Assembly: GCF_027595985.1 (NCBI RefSeq)
Contig: NC_073304.1
Coordinates: forward strand, 219,178,000-219,241,999
DNA length: 64,000 nucleotides
Direction of reading: 5' to 3'
Source of the DNA: Sorex araneus
Taxonomy: Eukaryota > Chordata > Mammalia > Eulipotyphla > Soricidae
Under the pieces are notes generated by a model. That model did no database searches. It was not told the origin of the DNA and saw only the letters and a program-made list of their open reading frames with translations. Of this stretch, positions 43,201-52,668 are shown in pieces. Within the stretch, counting starts at the first letter, position 1. The number at the start of each line of letters is the position of its first letter. The translations under genes and the position numbers were made by a program.

Positions 43201-46200
43201 GACCTGCAGAGTTAAGTGGGCAGCCGCCTCACCACCAACACTAATTCTGGCCTTGAGTTCTGAGACAACGTGAAAAGTCAGGTATGACGTAGGGGAGTGC
43301 TGTGGAGCTAATTTTCCCAACTTAAATAGAAGAAGGGGGAAGCAGCCGGTGAACATCACACAGCCACACCCGCTGCTGCTCGATCTGTGCAGGGACAATT
43401 CTGCTCCTCGCGGGGAGGCTCAGCACTGCACTCCCACCCCCACCTCTCTGTGACTAGGGACAGCTGCAGGCAAAGAAGATCTTTGTTTCTTCCAAGTTCA
43501 TCTGTTTCCCCCTGCCAGGATCATAATTCTTCATTTGTGACATCACCATGAGCTACAGTTGGGGGGGTGGGGGGGCTGGGATGTCACAAACAGAGGATTC
43601 TGTCACAAACTCGGGATTCTGGCTCGAGAACGGGTAAGAGAGAAAAGAAACCCAAAGACCAACTTTTGAGACAAAGCTTTTGCCTATGCAAACTCAAAAA
43701 TGTGACAGGAGGCAGAATTGCTTTCTAACACACACAAAAAGGCAAAACAAACTTATGAGTCACTTTAAAAGACACTGGGGTTATTAAAACAAATGAAGAG
43801 AGATGCTAATGAGTTAATGCTGGCAATCTGTATAAGCCGGTCAGATATATGCATTACCAAATAAAAGACCTGCAGGGCATGATTTAAGAGTAATTATTTG
43901 GGGAGCTGGAGCAAGAGTACAGCGGGTAGGACACTTGCCTTGCTGCGGCTGACCCGGGTTCGATCCCCAACATCCCATATGGTCTCCCAAGCACCAACAG
44001 GAGTAATTTCTGAGTACAGAGCCAGGAGTTACCCCTGAGCATCGTTGGGTGTGACTCAAAAGCAAACAAACAAGAAAACATGATTTTCCTGGGGTTGGTA
44101 TGTGTGATTCAGTGATAAGAGTGCTTCCCTTTTAGCTTACAGGTTTGATCTCTAGCACCATACAAAAAGAACAACAAATTCAACAAAAATGATTCTCAGG
44201 TGAGGGCTCATTCCAAATAGATTCTAAAGAAGGGATAGGAAGCACTCAAAGGAGATGTAATCACTATGAGATCTAGAACACTGCCTAGGCCTTTCATATC
44301 TTTGCCATGTTCCATATTTGTCAACTCTTATTTCTTTCTGTTTCAGGGCCACACCCAGCAATGCTCAGGGCTTACTCCTATCGCTGAGCTCAGGGATCCT
44401 GCGGGCACAGATTGGAGAACCATCTGTGGCGTCAAGGGTTAAGAACCTACTGTACCATCTGGTCTCAGGAAGTAAAGCTGAATAAGGATACTAGTAGGCT
44501 CTTGCAGAAAGGTCTAATATCAAAAAGAGAATGCTGACAGGCTATGTAGCTCACCTGGACCCCTTATTGGGCCCCAGGATATTCCCAGGGATCCACAGAT
44601 GAACACTGTAAATGGAGGGAATGGCATGAGACCAGGAGAGCTATATGAAAGAAAGATTATGAAACACTGATGTGGGGACTGGAGCTATAGTTCATCGGGG
44701 AGGGCGTCTGCCTTGCATGTGGCTCACCTGGGTCCAATCCCCAGCATCCTCTATGGTCCGAGTACTGCCAGGAGTGATTCCTAAGCACAGAGCCAGGAGT
44801 AACACCTGAGCATCACAGGGTGTGACCCAAAATCTAAAAAAATACAAAACCCTACTGAGGGTGGCTCTCAGAGGCATGGTTTCCATACGGGCAGCCTGGA
44901 TTTGAGCCCCAGCACGGAAAGGTCTCCTGAGTATCACTGAGTGATGGGGGGTGAGGGGCGGGGAGATAAAGCTAGCTTTCATTATTCAAATAAAAACGTA
45001 TCATTCAGGGACTAGTCAACAGGCTGGGTACTCCTGCTTTGTATGCAGGAGGCCTGGAGAAGGCCTGCTGAGAGCAACTTCCAAGTACAGAAGCGGGAAG
45101 CAGCCACTCAGTACCACGGGGTTTGGCTCAAAAACCCAAATTAACAACATTTTTTAAAAAGTGGGAGTTGGGGGGCTGGAGTGATAGCACAGCGGGTCGG
45201 GTGTTTGCCTTGCATGCGGCCGACCCGGGTTCGATTCCCAGCATCCCATATGGTCCCCTGAGCACTGACAGGGGTAATTCCTGAGTGCATGAGCCAGGAG
45301 TAACCCCTGTGCATCGCCGGGTGTGACCCAAAAAGAAAAAAAAAAGAATGAAAAACGGTACAAGCCACTCTGGAATATCATTTATTAGTTTCTCGCAAAA
45401 CTAAACAAGATACTCTCTTTACCACATACCCAGAAAATCATACTTCCGGGTATTTACTCTAAGGAGTAGCAAACAGGTTCACATAAGACCTAAACACAGG
45501 TATTTTTAGCAGCTTTATTCATAACTGCCAAAAGCTTGGTTCTAACAAACGCACCTCTGTTGCAGCTAACAATGGGAGGCTATGCGTGTGTGACAGGGGC
45601 TACACGGCAAGTGACTGCACCTTCCCTTTAACTCAGCTGTGAACCTACAATGATCTTTGGAAAAAAAGGGGGAGACTTAAAAAAGTCGAATTACAGCTAA
45701 TAATTTAAATGTCAGAGCTCTGAATTCTCTCACTCTGCCCCACCCCACACACCCTTTAATGAGAAAAGGTAGGCAAGATTAGATTTTTTTAGTTGCACTT
45801 TACCTTTCGAAAATCCCGCTTCTCAAAATCCGTTTCTGCTATTTTCTCATATTCTATGACTGCATTAGCGTTCTTGAACTATACCAGAGAATCAGACAAG
45901 GAAAGCTTTAATGAAACTGTGGAGTCAATGAACCACTTTGTCCCTTCAAGAAAAACCAAAACCATGAAACTTTTCACATATCGAGTTGACAGAAGTGAGG
46001 GTCAAAGCCCTGCTAAGGCCCAACCTCCACCTTGGTTTGAACCTAAAGCCAGGAATCCAAGAACCACACCTTAGAATACATAAAATAAGGATCAGACATT
46101 TTTCGGGGACTGATCAGCAAGTGTAAGGTTCTTAATAAAGTTATTAATTCACACTTAAATTGGATATATAAGGAGATGAAACATCATGTTTTTAGCTATT

Positions 46201-49200
46201 ACTAACTTATTCAGAATGTGAATTTAACTTCACTCAAATCAAGTTCCTTGAAGCATCTGTCTTTCCCCTTAGCACATTGGGGGATATTCCAGAAATCCAA
46301 CTCTCACACAGTTCTGAAGTTGCAAACCATACTGAAAACTCCTCTTTCAGATAATGAAGAGACTACAAGGTTTGCCTAAAATGACCCAAGTGCAGTTGAT
46401 GGAAAAAAAAAAAAAGACCAGATTTCGGTTCTAACCCTCAAGTCACGTTTCCTCCCAAACTGCTTCTTTAGACCGGATCGGACCCTTACCTCCTGCTGTG
46501 CCTGAGTATTTTTGTGATCCAGTTCTAGGGCCTTCTGGAAACTGCGACTTGCAGCCATGGCATTTCCAAGAGATAGGTGGCATTTGCCCTCTCGTAGATG
46601 TCCCTAAAGGTAACACAAGCAGAGAAGAATTAGGGGCATGATTGGACACACAGAGAAATCAAGTGTGGTAATAGCCATCCCCACAAAATTAAAACGAGAT
46701 GAAAATGATTGGAGCACTGAATCTCAACTGGGGATGAGTCTGCCCCTGACAGAACTTCTAGCAATGTCTGAGACATTCTTGCCAACATAACTGGGGAGGG
46801 GAAGGGTGCCACCGATACTTAATGGTTAATGGTCAAGGACGCTACTAACTATCCTACAATACACAAATAGCCTACAATAGCCTATATCCTATTATACACG
46901 AATACGTGAAATGGCAACAAAGAATGATCTGGCTCAAAAACAGTGTTGAGAACGAGAAACCCAGGGTTATAGGAATTCAGATGCAGAATCTCAGTCCTCC
47001 CCAAAGAGCCTCATTACGTACCCGGACGAAGCTGTCATCCAGCCTGACTGACTGCTGTGCGTCTCCAAGAGCTTCCCGAAACTTTCCAAGCATCATCAAG
47101 GTGGCTGCTCGATTCCCATAATAGCTAGCATTTTTAGGACACATATCTACAAGAAAAACAAAAGATTGTTAAAAAAAAAATTAAATGTTTGGCACAGGTC
47201 GCAGCTTCAACTAGCAGAGGCCATCTCCATCAGAACTATACCAGACAATCAAACTAAGAATGCTGACACTGAGTTAAGGTCACAACTCCTGAACTACATT
47301 CTGTGCAAACGAGAGCAGGATACGGAGCACATTCAGAATGGTCAAAAAAGTGAGAAAGAAAAATCTAGGGTCAGAAAGAGAATAAGATACATGGTTCTTG
47401 CCTTGCATGTGGTCAATTCCTAGCGCCCATATAAGGCTCCCCCAGCACCACCAGGCATGACACCTGAGCACAGAGCTAGATTTGCCCCTAAACACGGCAG
47501 GTGTGATCCAAACAGCCCCTTTTCCAGAAAAAATTTTCTTTAAAAAAATTTGAGGGGGCTGGAGAGACAGTACAGTGGGTAAGATCTGGCTTGCATGTGG
47601 CAGACCTGGATTCGATCTCTGGCATTCCACGTTGCCAGGAGTAATTCCTGAGTGCAGAGCCAGGAGTAACCCCTGAGCACTGCAGGGTGTGGCCCAAAAT
47701 TCAAAACAACAAAAACAAAAAACAACAACAAAAACCCAGCTGCAATGACTGTAGACAGTAGCCCTCTGGCAGCCTGCAGCCTGCTGTTTGTACAGGCAGC
47801 CCTCTGTGGTGGACTTCTTATCTGCCCTCATGTTGTTGCCAATCTTTGGCTCCAAACACATGCCTTTGGAAAGTTCCAGGGCATGATGGTCAGGGTCCAC
47901 ATGAGCCACGTCACCATATCTAGCTGCACCAAGCTGCAGACAAGGAGCATGAGACTGAAGTGCTGTGCAGGGCCATGCTCAAATGCCCTGGTCAACAGAA
48001 GATCCACATTTCCAAGAAGGAGTCTGATGTGAATGAGTTGGAAGAGATGTGGCTAAAAAGCGGCTTATTCCAGATCCATGCAGGATCAATCAAATCCAGA
48101 ATTGTGAATCTTGGGACAGATGATGGGCACTGCATTACAGAAACCTTCAGGGCTGCCTCAGGGCTGCCTCTTCTTCTTCTTCTTTTTTTTTTTTTTTTGC
48201 CTTTTGGGTCACACCCGGCGATGCACAGGGGTTACTCCTGGCTCATGCACTCAGGAATTACTCCTGGCGGTGCTCAGGGGAATATATGGGATGCTGGGAA
48301 TTGAACCCGGGTTGGGCACGTGCAAGGCAAACGCTCTACCCGCTGTGCTATTGCTCCAGCCCCAGGACTGCCTCTTCTGAGTCCCTTCTACTCCCCAATC
48401 CTGTTTCCTATACTAAAGAATCAATTTTACGGGGTGGTGGGGCGAGGGTGTGGGGGAAGGTAGGCCACAGTTGGTGGGGCTGAGGAGTAATTCCAGGCTC
48501 TGTGCTCAGACATCACTTGGTGGTTTAGGGTGCCATGTACAATGCTGGGGTTGGAGCCAGGATCAGACCTTAACCTCTGTACTACCTCTCCAGATCAAGA
48601 TATTTATCTTTTTTATTTATTTTTTATTTATTTATTTTTTGCTTTTTGGGTCACATCCGGCGATGCACAGGGGTTACTCCTGGCTCTGCACTCAGGAATT
48701 AACCCCTGGCGGTGCTCAGGGGACCATATGGGATGCTGGGAATCGAACCCCGGGTCGGCCGCGTGCAAGGCAAATGCCCTGTGCTATTACTCCAGCCCCG
48801 CATATTTATCTTTTTAATGAATTGTATTTTACATACTAAGACATAACAATGATTTCATGTTGAGTTGGGGGGAAGAGAGCCTACAGGCATGTTAAAGGAG
48901 AAAAATAACAAGGGATTAAAATATGGCCGCTGGCAGTCATACCCACGAACTGCCTCTGGTGCCATATAAGCTCAGTAACCAGCCATGATCCAGAGACTCA
49001 TAAATAAATCCCAGAAGAGATCAACAAGCTGCAGAAATGCTTCTGGATCTAAAGTCATCATCAAGTTAAAAATTTGATTGCAGCTTTATTACCCCATTCA
49101 AAATTTTAGAATTCCTGGAGCATCTCATACTCTACACCACTGATACACCAGGAGCAGCATACCACATCAGATGAGATATAACGCAGAAGGCAACCAATCT

Positions 49201-50789
49201 CGATTAAGAAAAAAAAATCTTGGGGCTGGAGAGATAGCACAGCGGGTAGGGCGTTTGCCTTGCACGCGGCCGACCCGGGTTCAAATCCCAGCATCCCATA
49301 TGCTCCCCTGAGCACCGCCAAGGGTAATTCCTGAGTGCAGAGCCAGGAGTAACCCCTGTGCATCATCGGGTGTGACCCAAAAACCAAAAAAAAAAAAAAA
49401 AAGAAAAAAAAATCTTACTACACACGAGGCTCGAACTATAACATGTGAATAATCTTATTCAAGGGCTTAATGGCTCCAGCATAAGAGACAACAATTTTCA
49501 CACACTATTTTTTAAGGAAATTTTTGGATCATTTTTAGTGAATTATTCATAATAAGTAATACAAAAATAATTATTTTAGGGCCTGCTATTGGGGTAGGTT
49601 GGGAACCACTATGTGGTGGTTGGGAAAATTGGAAATAATGGTGGTGGGAAGGGGTCAAGGTCAAGGGGATTGGTGTTGGAATATTGAATATAATAAAACA
49701 TCGTGAACAACTTTATAAAAATAAAATTTTATTTATTTTTTTTTTTAATTTATTTATTTTTAATTAGAGAATCACCGTGAGGGTACAGTTACAGATTTAT
49801 ACACTTTTGTGCTTATACTTCCCTCATACAAAGTTTGGAACCCATCCCTTCACCAGTGCCCATTCTCCACCACCCGTAAACCCAGTGTCCCTCCCACCCT
49901 CCCCAATCCCATCTCCCCCCCACCCCACCCTGCCACTGTGGCAAGGCATTCCCTTCTGTTTTCTCTCTCTAAAAATAAAATTTTAAAAAATATGGTAGCA
50001 GGGGTCAGAGTAATAAAAGTACAGTGGGCAGAGCACTTGCCTACAATGCGGCTGACCTGGGTTCGACCCCTGGCATCCCATATGGTATCTAGAACCCCGA
50101 GAGGCCTGACCCCTGAGTACAGACCCTGGAATAAGTCCTGCTGGGTGTGGCCCCCCAAGTCAAAAGTAAATATATATGCCAGTAAATTGAGAATAGAGGT
50201 AATAAAAAGTTGACATCATCTACAAAGGTCATTTTATTCTTTGTGGGGAAAAGGTGGGGGTTTGGGACAAACTTGATGATGCTCAGAAGCTATTCCTGGG
50301 TCTCTCAGGAGCTGCCCTGGAGGTGGTTCAGAGGACCATATATGAAGCAGCAATCTGACCCAGGGCTGGCTGCACGCAGAGCAAGCCGCCTTCCACCTGG
50401 TCCTACCTCTCCAGCTCCATTTTCTTCCTCAGAGAGAAAATGAAGTGGTCATCGCCAAGCTACACTTAGGTGCGCATACTTTTAGTCCACTACCTAGAAT
50501 TTTCTGCACTTAATTTGCCAAAGATCAACACACTTGAACTTAAATTAAAAAAAAATAATAATGATAAAGCAATCTCATACAAAATCATTAAGCCTAGAGT
50601 AAGTTTATTAACACGCCAAGGAAAGGGCTAGTTCTTAGAGAGAAGCTATTTATAAGAGTATTTGACAAGTGATTTTTCCAGAATAAGCTCTACTTCTCAC
50701 CTATGGCTTTTGTGTAATAGTTGTAAGCTTCATTGTAATCTTTCTTGGCATAGTATGCATTTCCTTGTTCCTTGAAAGTCTCCGCTTCC
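30713..50789 (-). CDS. DNAJC7: DNAJC7 (TPR2), Hsp70/Hsp90 co-chaperone, 5'-incomplete
   Basis: DNAJC7 is a cytosolic J-domain protein with three TPR clusters that binds Hsp90 and Hsp70 and stimulates Hsp70 ATPase (family knowledge). Thirteen coding exons on the minus strand: 50789-50701, 47146-47022, 46603-46490, 45878-45804, 40328-40210, 39198-39045, 38445-38281, 37687-37596, 33923-33850, 33442-33296, 32998-32846, 31021-30959 and 30750-30713. They join in frame (1408 nt) to residues 27-494 if the missing first exon supplies 25 codons plus two bases as in human. TPR motifs fill residues about 28-370. The J domain spans about 381-451 with His409-Pro410-Asp411, split by an intron within Asp411. 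The C-terminus is Gly/Phe-rich ([20 protein letters not shown]). Exon 1 lies beyond 64000, so the first intron exceeds 13 kb. Confidence 0.97.
30959..31021 (-). CDS. DNAJC7: DNAJC7 exon 13, Gly/Phe-rich tail
   Basis: 63 bp, acceptor CCACAG, donor GTGGGT. It encodes [20 protein letters not shown], with Ala for human Pro in DPNN. Confidence 0.95.
31487..31543. repeat. (CA)n microsatellite, interrupted
   Basis: TATACACACACA, a short break, then a longer CA run; in DNAJC7 intron 12. Confidence 0.93.
31680..31797 (-). mobile_element. SOR-type SINE, partial
   Basis: Antisense body and head gctatctctccggccc. Confidence 0.65.
32125..32245 (-). mobile_element. SOR-type SINE, partial
   Basis: Antisense, internally deleted. 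Confidence 0.68.
32377..32554 (-). mobile_element. SOR-type SINE, full length
   Basis: 13-bp target duplication at 32364-32376 and 32555-32567. Confidence 0.95.
32846..32998 (-). CDS. DNAJC7: DNAJC7 exon 12, end of J domain
   Basis: 153 bp, acceptor GGTAG, donor GTGAGT. It completes HPD and encodes [40 protein letters not shown] and [10 protein letters not shown]. Confidence 0.97.
33037..33172 (-). mobile_element. SOR-type SINE, very degenerate
   Basis: Antisense; starts 39 bp upstream (transcript sense) of the DNAJC7 exon 12 acceptor. Confidence 0.6.
33296..33442 (-). CDS. DNAJC7: DNAJC7 exon 11, start of J domain
   Basis: 147 bp, acceptor CTCTAG, donor GTAGAG. It encodes [19 protein letters not shown] then J-domain helices I-II ([29 protein letters not shown]). 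The intron falls after the first base of the HPD aspartate. Confidence 0.97.
33850..33923 (-). CDS. DNAJC7: DNAJC7 exon 10, TPR9
   Basis: 74 bp, acceptor CTTAG, donor GTAAAG. It encodes [20 protein letters not shown] and EKTK. Confidence 0.95.
34241..34444 (-). mobile_element. SOR-type SINE, full length
   Basis: T36-long tail. 15-bp target duplication with one mismatch at 34226-34240 and 34445-34459. Confidence 0.94.
35201..35379 (-). mobile_element. SOR-type SINE
   Basis: Antisense, moderately diverged. Confidence 0.88.
36007..36149 (-). mobile_element. SOR-type SINE, internally deleted
   Basis: Antisense; about 35 bp of the body missing. Confidence 0.85.
36196..36325 (+). mobile_element. 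SOR-type SINE, very degenerate
   Basis: Sense body landmarks and gggtggtccaaaaac end. Confidence 0.5.
36734..36892 (-). mobile_element. SOR-type SINE, head-truncated with duplication
   Basis: The tRNA box A half is absent, yet a 14-bp target duplication flanks it at 36720-36733 and 36893-36906. Confidence 0.92.
37176..37343 (-). mobile_element. SOR-type SINE, diverged
   Basis: Antisense; head ctctctccccagccc. Confidence 0.78.
37596..37687 (-). CDS. DNAJC7: DNAJC7 exon 9, TPR8
   Basis: 92 bp, acceptor CTGAAG, donor GTGAGT. It encodes [19 protein letters not shown] and [11 protein letters not shown], ending two bases into a Cys codon. The acceptor AAG is less common than CAG or TAG. Confidence 0.95.
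37872..37985 (+). mobile_element. SOR-type SINE, 3'-truncated
   Basis: Sense head and half body ending abruptly in an antisense-like ctccagcccc. Confidence 0.75.
38281..38445 (-). CDS. DNAJC7: DNAJC7 exon 8, TPR7
   Basis: 165 bp, acceptor CTGTAG, donor GTAAGC. It encodes [38 protein letters not shown] and [17 protein letters not shown]. Confidence 0.97.
38736..38905 (+). mobile_element. SOR-type SINE, diverged
   Basis: Sense; box B aaatcgaacccc mutated. Confidence 0.82.
39045..39198 (-). CDS. DNAJC7: DNAJC7 exon 7, TPR5-6
   Basis: 154 bp, acceptor TTGCAG, donor GTAAGT. It encodes [40 protein letters not shown] and [11 protein letters not shown]. Confidence 0.97.
39228..39381 (+). mobile_element. 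SOR-type SINE, diverged
   Basis: Sense; begins 30 bp upstream (transcript sense) of DNAJC7 exon 7. Confidence 0.85.
39457..39633 (-). mobile_element. SOR-type SINE, full length
   Basis: 12-bp target duplication CTGGTTTTATTC at 39445-39456 and 39634-39645. Confidence 0.95.
40210..40328 (-). CDS. DNAJC7: DNAJC7 exon 6, TPR4
   Basis: 119 bp, acceptor CCACAG, donor GTAAGT. It encodes [20 protein letters not shown] and [19 protein letters not shown]. Confidence 0.96.
40454..40475. repeat. Perfect 22-bp palindrome
   Basis: Centred on AATT with arms TTTAAGAACAA and its complement. It sits among two further direct TTTAAGAACA copies (40441, 40481). Confidence 0.9.
40498..40678 (+). mobile_element. 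SOR-type SINE, full length
   Basis: 14-bp target duplication at 40484-40497 and 40679-40692. The target is one arm of a TTTAAGAACA repeat cluster. Confidence 0.96.
41295..41447 (-). mobile_element. SOR-type SINE, left arm of fold-back dimer
   Basis: Antisense, head-truncated at ggcgtgtaaggca, directly abutting an inverted partner. The outer duplication AAAAGTTATTTTGT lies at 41281-41294. Confidence 0.92.
41448..41580 (+). mobile_element. SOR-type SINE, right arm of fold-back dimer
   Basis: Sense, starts inside the head at tgtggccaacctgggttc; the outer duplication repeats at 41581-41594. Confidence 0.92.
41933..42113 (+). mobile_element. SOR-type SINE, full length
   Basis: Sense; approximate flanking repeat around TCGAA. 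Confidence 0.94.
42130..42285 (+). mobile_element. SOR-type SINE, very degenerate
   Basis: Sense; gggtttgagctccagcacct box B relic. Confidence 0.6.
42318..42479 (+). mobile_element. SOR-type SINE
   Basis: Sense; short deletion after box B. Confidence 0.88.
42549..42718 (+). mobile_element. SOR-type SINE, diverged
   Basis: Sense; A10 tail. Confidence 0.82.
42728..42919 (+). mobile_element. SOR-type SINE, diverged
   Basis: Sense; A15 tail; third in a tandem row of four. Confidence 0.75.
43900..44078 (+). mobile_element. SOR-type SINE
   Basis: Sense; box B gggttcgatcccc intact. Confidence 0.9.
44090..44170 (+). mobile_element. SOR-type SINE, head only
   Basis: tRNA-like head with ggtttgatctctagcacc; body missing. 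Confidence 0.6.
44338..44466 (-). mobile_element. SOR-type SINE, degenerate
   Basis: Antisense; ccacacccagcaatgctcag start. Confidence 0.7.
44672..44848 (+). mobile_element. SOR-type SINE
   Basis: Sense; fair head and body. Two SINE-like scraps follow to 45140. Confidence 0.88.
45172..45346 (+). mobile_element. SOR-type SINE, full length
   Basis: Sense, little diverged. Confidence 0.95.
45385..45690 (+). mobile_element. Ancient LINE-1 3' fragment
   Basis: Contains GGTATTTACTCTAAGGAGTA and TAGCAGCTTTATTCATAACT followed by a GGGAGGCTATGCGTGTG and GCTGTGAACCTACAATGATC trailer, the late ORF2 and 3' UTR order of old mammalian L1 elements. It lies in DNAJC7 intron 5. Confidence 0.65.
45804..45878 (-). 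CDS. DNAJC7: DNAJC7 exon 5, inter-TPR linker
   Basis: 75 bp, acceptor TATAG, donor GTAAAG. It encodes [20 protein letters not shown] and RDFRK (25 codons). Confidence 0.96.
46490..46603 (-). CDS. DNAJC7: DNAJC7 exon 4, TPR3
   Basis: 114 bp, acceptor CTTTAG, donor GTAAGG. It encodes [20 protein letters not shown] then [18 protein letters not shown], phase 0 at both ends. Confidence 0.96.
46714..46965 (+). mobile_element. MER5A-like hAT DNA transposon relic
   Basis: The order of motifs (TCTCAACTGGGG start, AGCAATGTCTGAGACATTCT, ATAACTGGGGAGGGG, ATCCTACAATACACA, GAATGATCTGGCTCAAAA and a TTGAGAACGAGAAACCC end) follows the mammalian MER5A consensus as I remember it. About 40 extra bp follow position 46870. 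Confidence 0.65.
47022..47146 (-). CDS. DNAJC7: DNAJC7 exon 3, TPR1-2
   Basis: 125 bp, acceptor TTGTAG, donor GTACGT. It encodes [20 protein letters not shown] and [20 protein letters not shown], with Lys for the human Arg in LGRF. Confidence 0.96.
47385..47517 (+). mobile_element. SOR-type SINE, head-truncated
   Basis: Sense; diverged body. Confidence 0.7.
47553..47730 (+). mobile_element. SOR-type SINE
   Basis: Sense; CAACAAAAAC tail leading into the RPL10 pseudogene. Confidence 0.88.
47755..48160 (+). pseudogene. RPL10 processed pseudogene, 5'-damaged
   Basis: The translation shows ribosomal protein L10 (uL16) landmarks in order: [45 protein letters not shown], then a frameshifted copy of the C-terminal region (aagcggcttattccagat at 48058-48075). 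There is no intron, several frame breaks and the N-terminal half is missing or scrambled, so it is a retrocopy, not a gene. It sits in DNAJC7 intron 2 opposite to the gene. A SINE interrupts its 3' flank at 48180. Confidence 0.8.
48180..48363 (-). mobile_element. SOR-type SINE, full length
   Basis: Antisense; flanked by AGGGCTGCCTCTTCT and AGGACTGCCTCTTCT, a duplication with one change. Confidence 0.93.
48455..48596 (-). mobile_element. SOR-type SINE, degenerate
   Basis: Antisense; head tactacctctccag. Confidence 0.68.
48614..48801 (-). mobile_element. SOR-type SINE, full length
   Basis: 14-bp target duplication at 48600-48613 and 48802-48815; (TTTA)n tail. Confidence 0.94.
49222..49400 (+). 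mobile_element. SOR-type SINE, full length
   Basis: Perfect 16-bp target duplication at 49206-49221 and 49401-49416. Confidence 0.96.
49581..49735 (+). mobile_element. LINE-like 3' end, sense
   Basis: A GGTAGGTTGGGAACC, GGTGGTGGGAAGGGG, GGTGTTGGAATATTGAATAT and CATCGTGAACAACTTTATAA series ending in an A/T tail resembles the 3' UTR of shrew L1. It is immediately followed by an inverted related piece. Confidence 0.5.
49736..49975 (-). mobile_element. LINE-like 3' end, antisense
   Basis: Read on minus: GGAATGCCTTGCCACAGTGG, GTGGGAGGGACACTGGGTTT, GAGAATGGGCACTGGTGAAG, GTATAAATCTGTAACTGTAC, CACGGTGATTCTCTAATT and an A/T-rich tail. This is a typical shrew L1 3' UTR by my recollection. Confidence 0.55.
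49999..50160 (+). mobile_element. SOR-type SINE, diverged
   Basis: Sense; inserted after the LINE-like tail. Confidence 0.82.
50240..50419 (-). mobile_element. SOR-type SINE, degenerate
   Basis: Antisense; head ctacctctccagctcc. Confidence 0.75.
50701..50789 (-). CDS. DNAJC7: DNAJC7 exon 2, first TPR helix
   Basis: Acceptor TTTTCAG, donor GTGAGA. It encodes [20 protein letters not shown] and AYNYYTKAI, identical to human as remembered, and is the most 5' DNAJC7 exon in the window. Confidence 0.96.
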
Positions 50790-51636
50790 CTGAAAAGGAA
50801 AGAGAGAAAGAAACATGTTACTATATACCTGGGCAATAACCCTGGTAAGCTCAGGGGAGAAATCTTGGAGCCCGAGCGCTGCACACTGGGCTGAAAGTTG
50901 GTGTGATACTTGAAGGAATACAGGTTAGTCTGACGGCTGATAAAGGAGGCGCTACTGCAAGTTTTCTCAGTGTTATTTGTTGTCTTAGACATATCCAAAC
51001 AACACAGAGTACTCCTCTGTCATCAGCCTGCCTTGCCTTGCTGTCCAGATTCATAGTCACTCCCCTTAGGGAAGGGTCTCTCGCAGAAACGGAATCCTTG
51101 CGCTTATTCCTCTCTGTGCCGTCAAACCCGCTGCCTCTTTAGCAAACTCAGAAAAAGCATCAGAATTCTATTCAGGAGCAACTCCTTCTCAATGGTTTTA
51201 GTGGCTCAAGTGGCTCATGCTGTTTGTCACTGGAAGGACACTCGAGCAAAAAGCAGGTGGCAAAGGGTATTGAAAGTATAATACATGGGTGTGTAAGGAG
51301 ACCTGACCAACCACCAGAGACCAAGAACTTGCCTTTCAGGGTGAGACAAGCAAAGGCCACCAGCGTGAGGCCCTAAGAACCACCCCACCTGCTGCAGTAC
51401 TCTCTGCCACTGTACTTAAATGAATACATGTGATTTGGTTCCAACTCCTTTGCCACCTCTAGTGTACTGTAAAACCAGAGTAGGTTTTTATCATATCCCA
51501 ACCCAAGATCTACTTCTGAAACAGTGTCATTAGATAAACAGTAAGACAAAAGGAACCACGCCTTATCGGGAATTATATTTCTAAGAAATGATAATTAAAG
51601 CACACTACCAACAATGTTTTAAAAGAACAATGAACA

Positions 51637-51808
51637 GGGGCTGGAGTGATAGCTCAGCGGGTAGGGTGTTTGCCTTGCACGCGGCCGACCCGGGTTCGAT
51701 TCCCAGCATCCCATATGGTCCCCTGAGCTCAGCCAGGGGTAATTCCTGAGTGCAGAGCCAGGAGTGGCCCCTGTGCATCGCCGGGTGTGACCCAAAAAGA
51801 AAAAAAAA
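51637..51808 (+). mobile_element. SOR-type SINE, full length
   Basis: 16-bp target duplication at 51621-51636 and 51809-51824. Confidence 0.96.
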
Positions 51809-51860
51809 AAAAGAACAATGAACAATGAACAAGTAACCTCTATTAAAGATATCCAAAACC

Positions 51861-52020
51861 ATGGCGCTGGAGCAATAGTACAGTGGGTAGGGCAGTTGCA
51901 CGGGGTCAACCCAGGTTTGATCTCCGGCATCCCATATGGTCCCCGGGAATACTCAGGAATGATTCCTGAGTACAGAGCCAGGAGTAACCTGTTAACATTG
52001 CTGGGTGTGGCCCAATTACC
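51861..52020 (+). mobile_element. SOR-type SINE
   Basis: Sense; deletion in the anticodon-like region. Confidence 0.85.
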
Positions 52021-52340
52021 AGGCTGGGGGAGAAGATACCCAAAACCATTCTACTATCTACTATTAATTACAAAGGTAACTCTTGGCCTAGAGGAATAGA
52101 GCTTAGGAAACCTGCCTTGCAACCTTGTAACAGTAAGTTCCCAGTGCCCATGGGTCAAGCAACCACTGTGGGAACTCTACTGTCTGAGCGGGCCTACTCT
52201 ACTGTCAGAAATCCCCAGTATCACAGTAAGGAGTCTGACTTCAGCCCCCTAAATGTGCACCATGGCCAGGAAGTGCTACTTTTGGCTGAATGCACATTAC
52301 AAGGTGCACAATTATAACCTGTATGTCTCAACTAAGAGTG

Positions 52341-52515
52341 TCGGGGCTGGAGAAAAAGTGCAGCAGGGCCGTCATTTGCTTTGCCTGTGGCTACTGACCT
52401 TCAATTAATCCCCAGCACTGCATACGGTTCCAAGTCCTGCCAGAAGTGACTCCTGAGCACAGAACCAGAAGTAAAACCCTTAGCACTGCCAGGTGTGGTT
52501 CAAAAACCAAGGAAA
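52341..52515 (+). mobile_element. SOR-type SINE, diverged
   Basis: Sense; ggtgtggttcaaaaacc end. Confidence 0.8.
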
Positions 52516-52668
52516 CACAACCGAAACAGAAATATGTAAATAATTCTTTACCAAAGTGATTACTGCAACATAATTATCTGAATGTTTTTATGTTAAGAAA
52601 AAAATGTTACATCTACTCTGGTCCCCTCCACCTGCTCTCCCCACAGGACACCTAAAAATGAATCCAGG

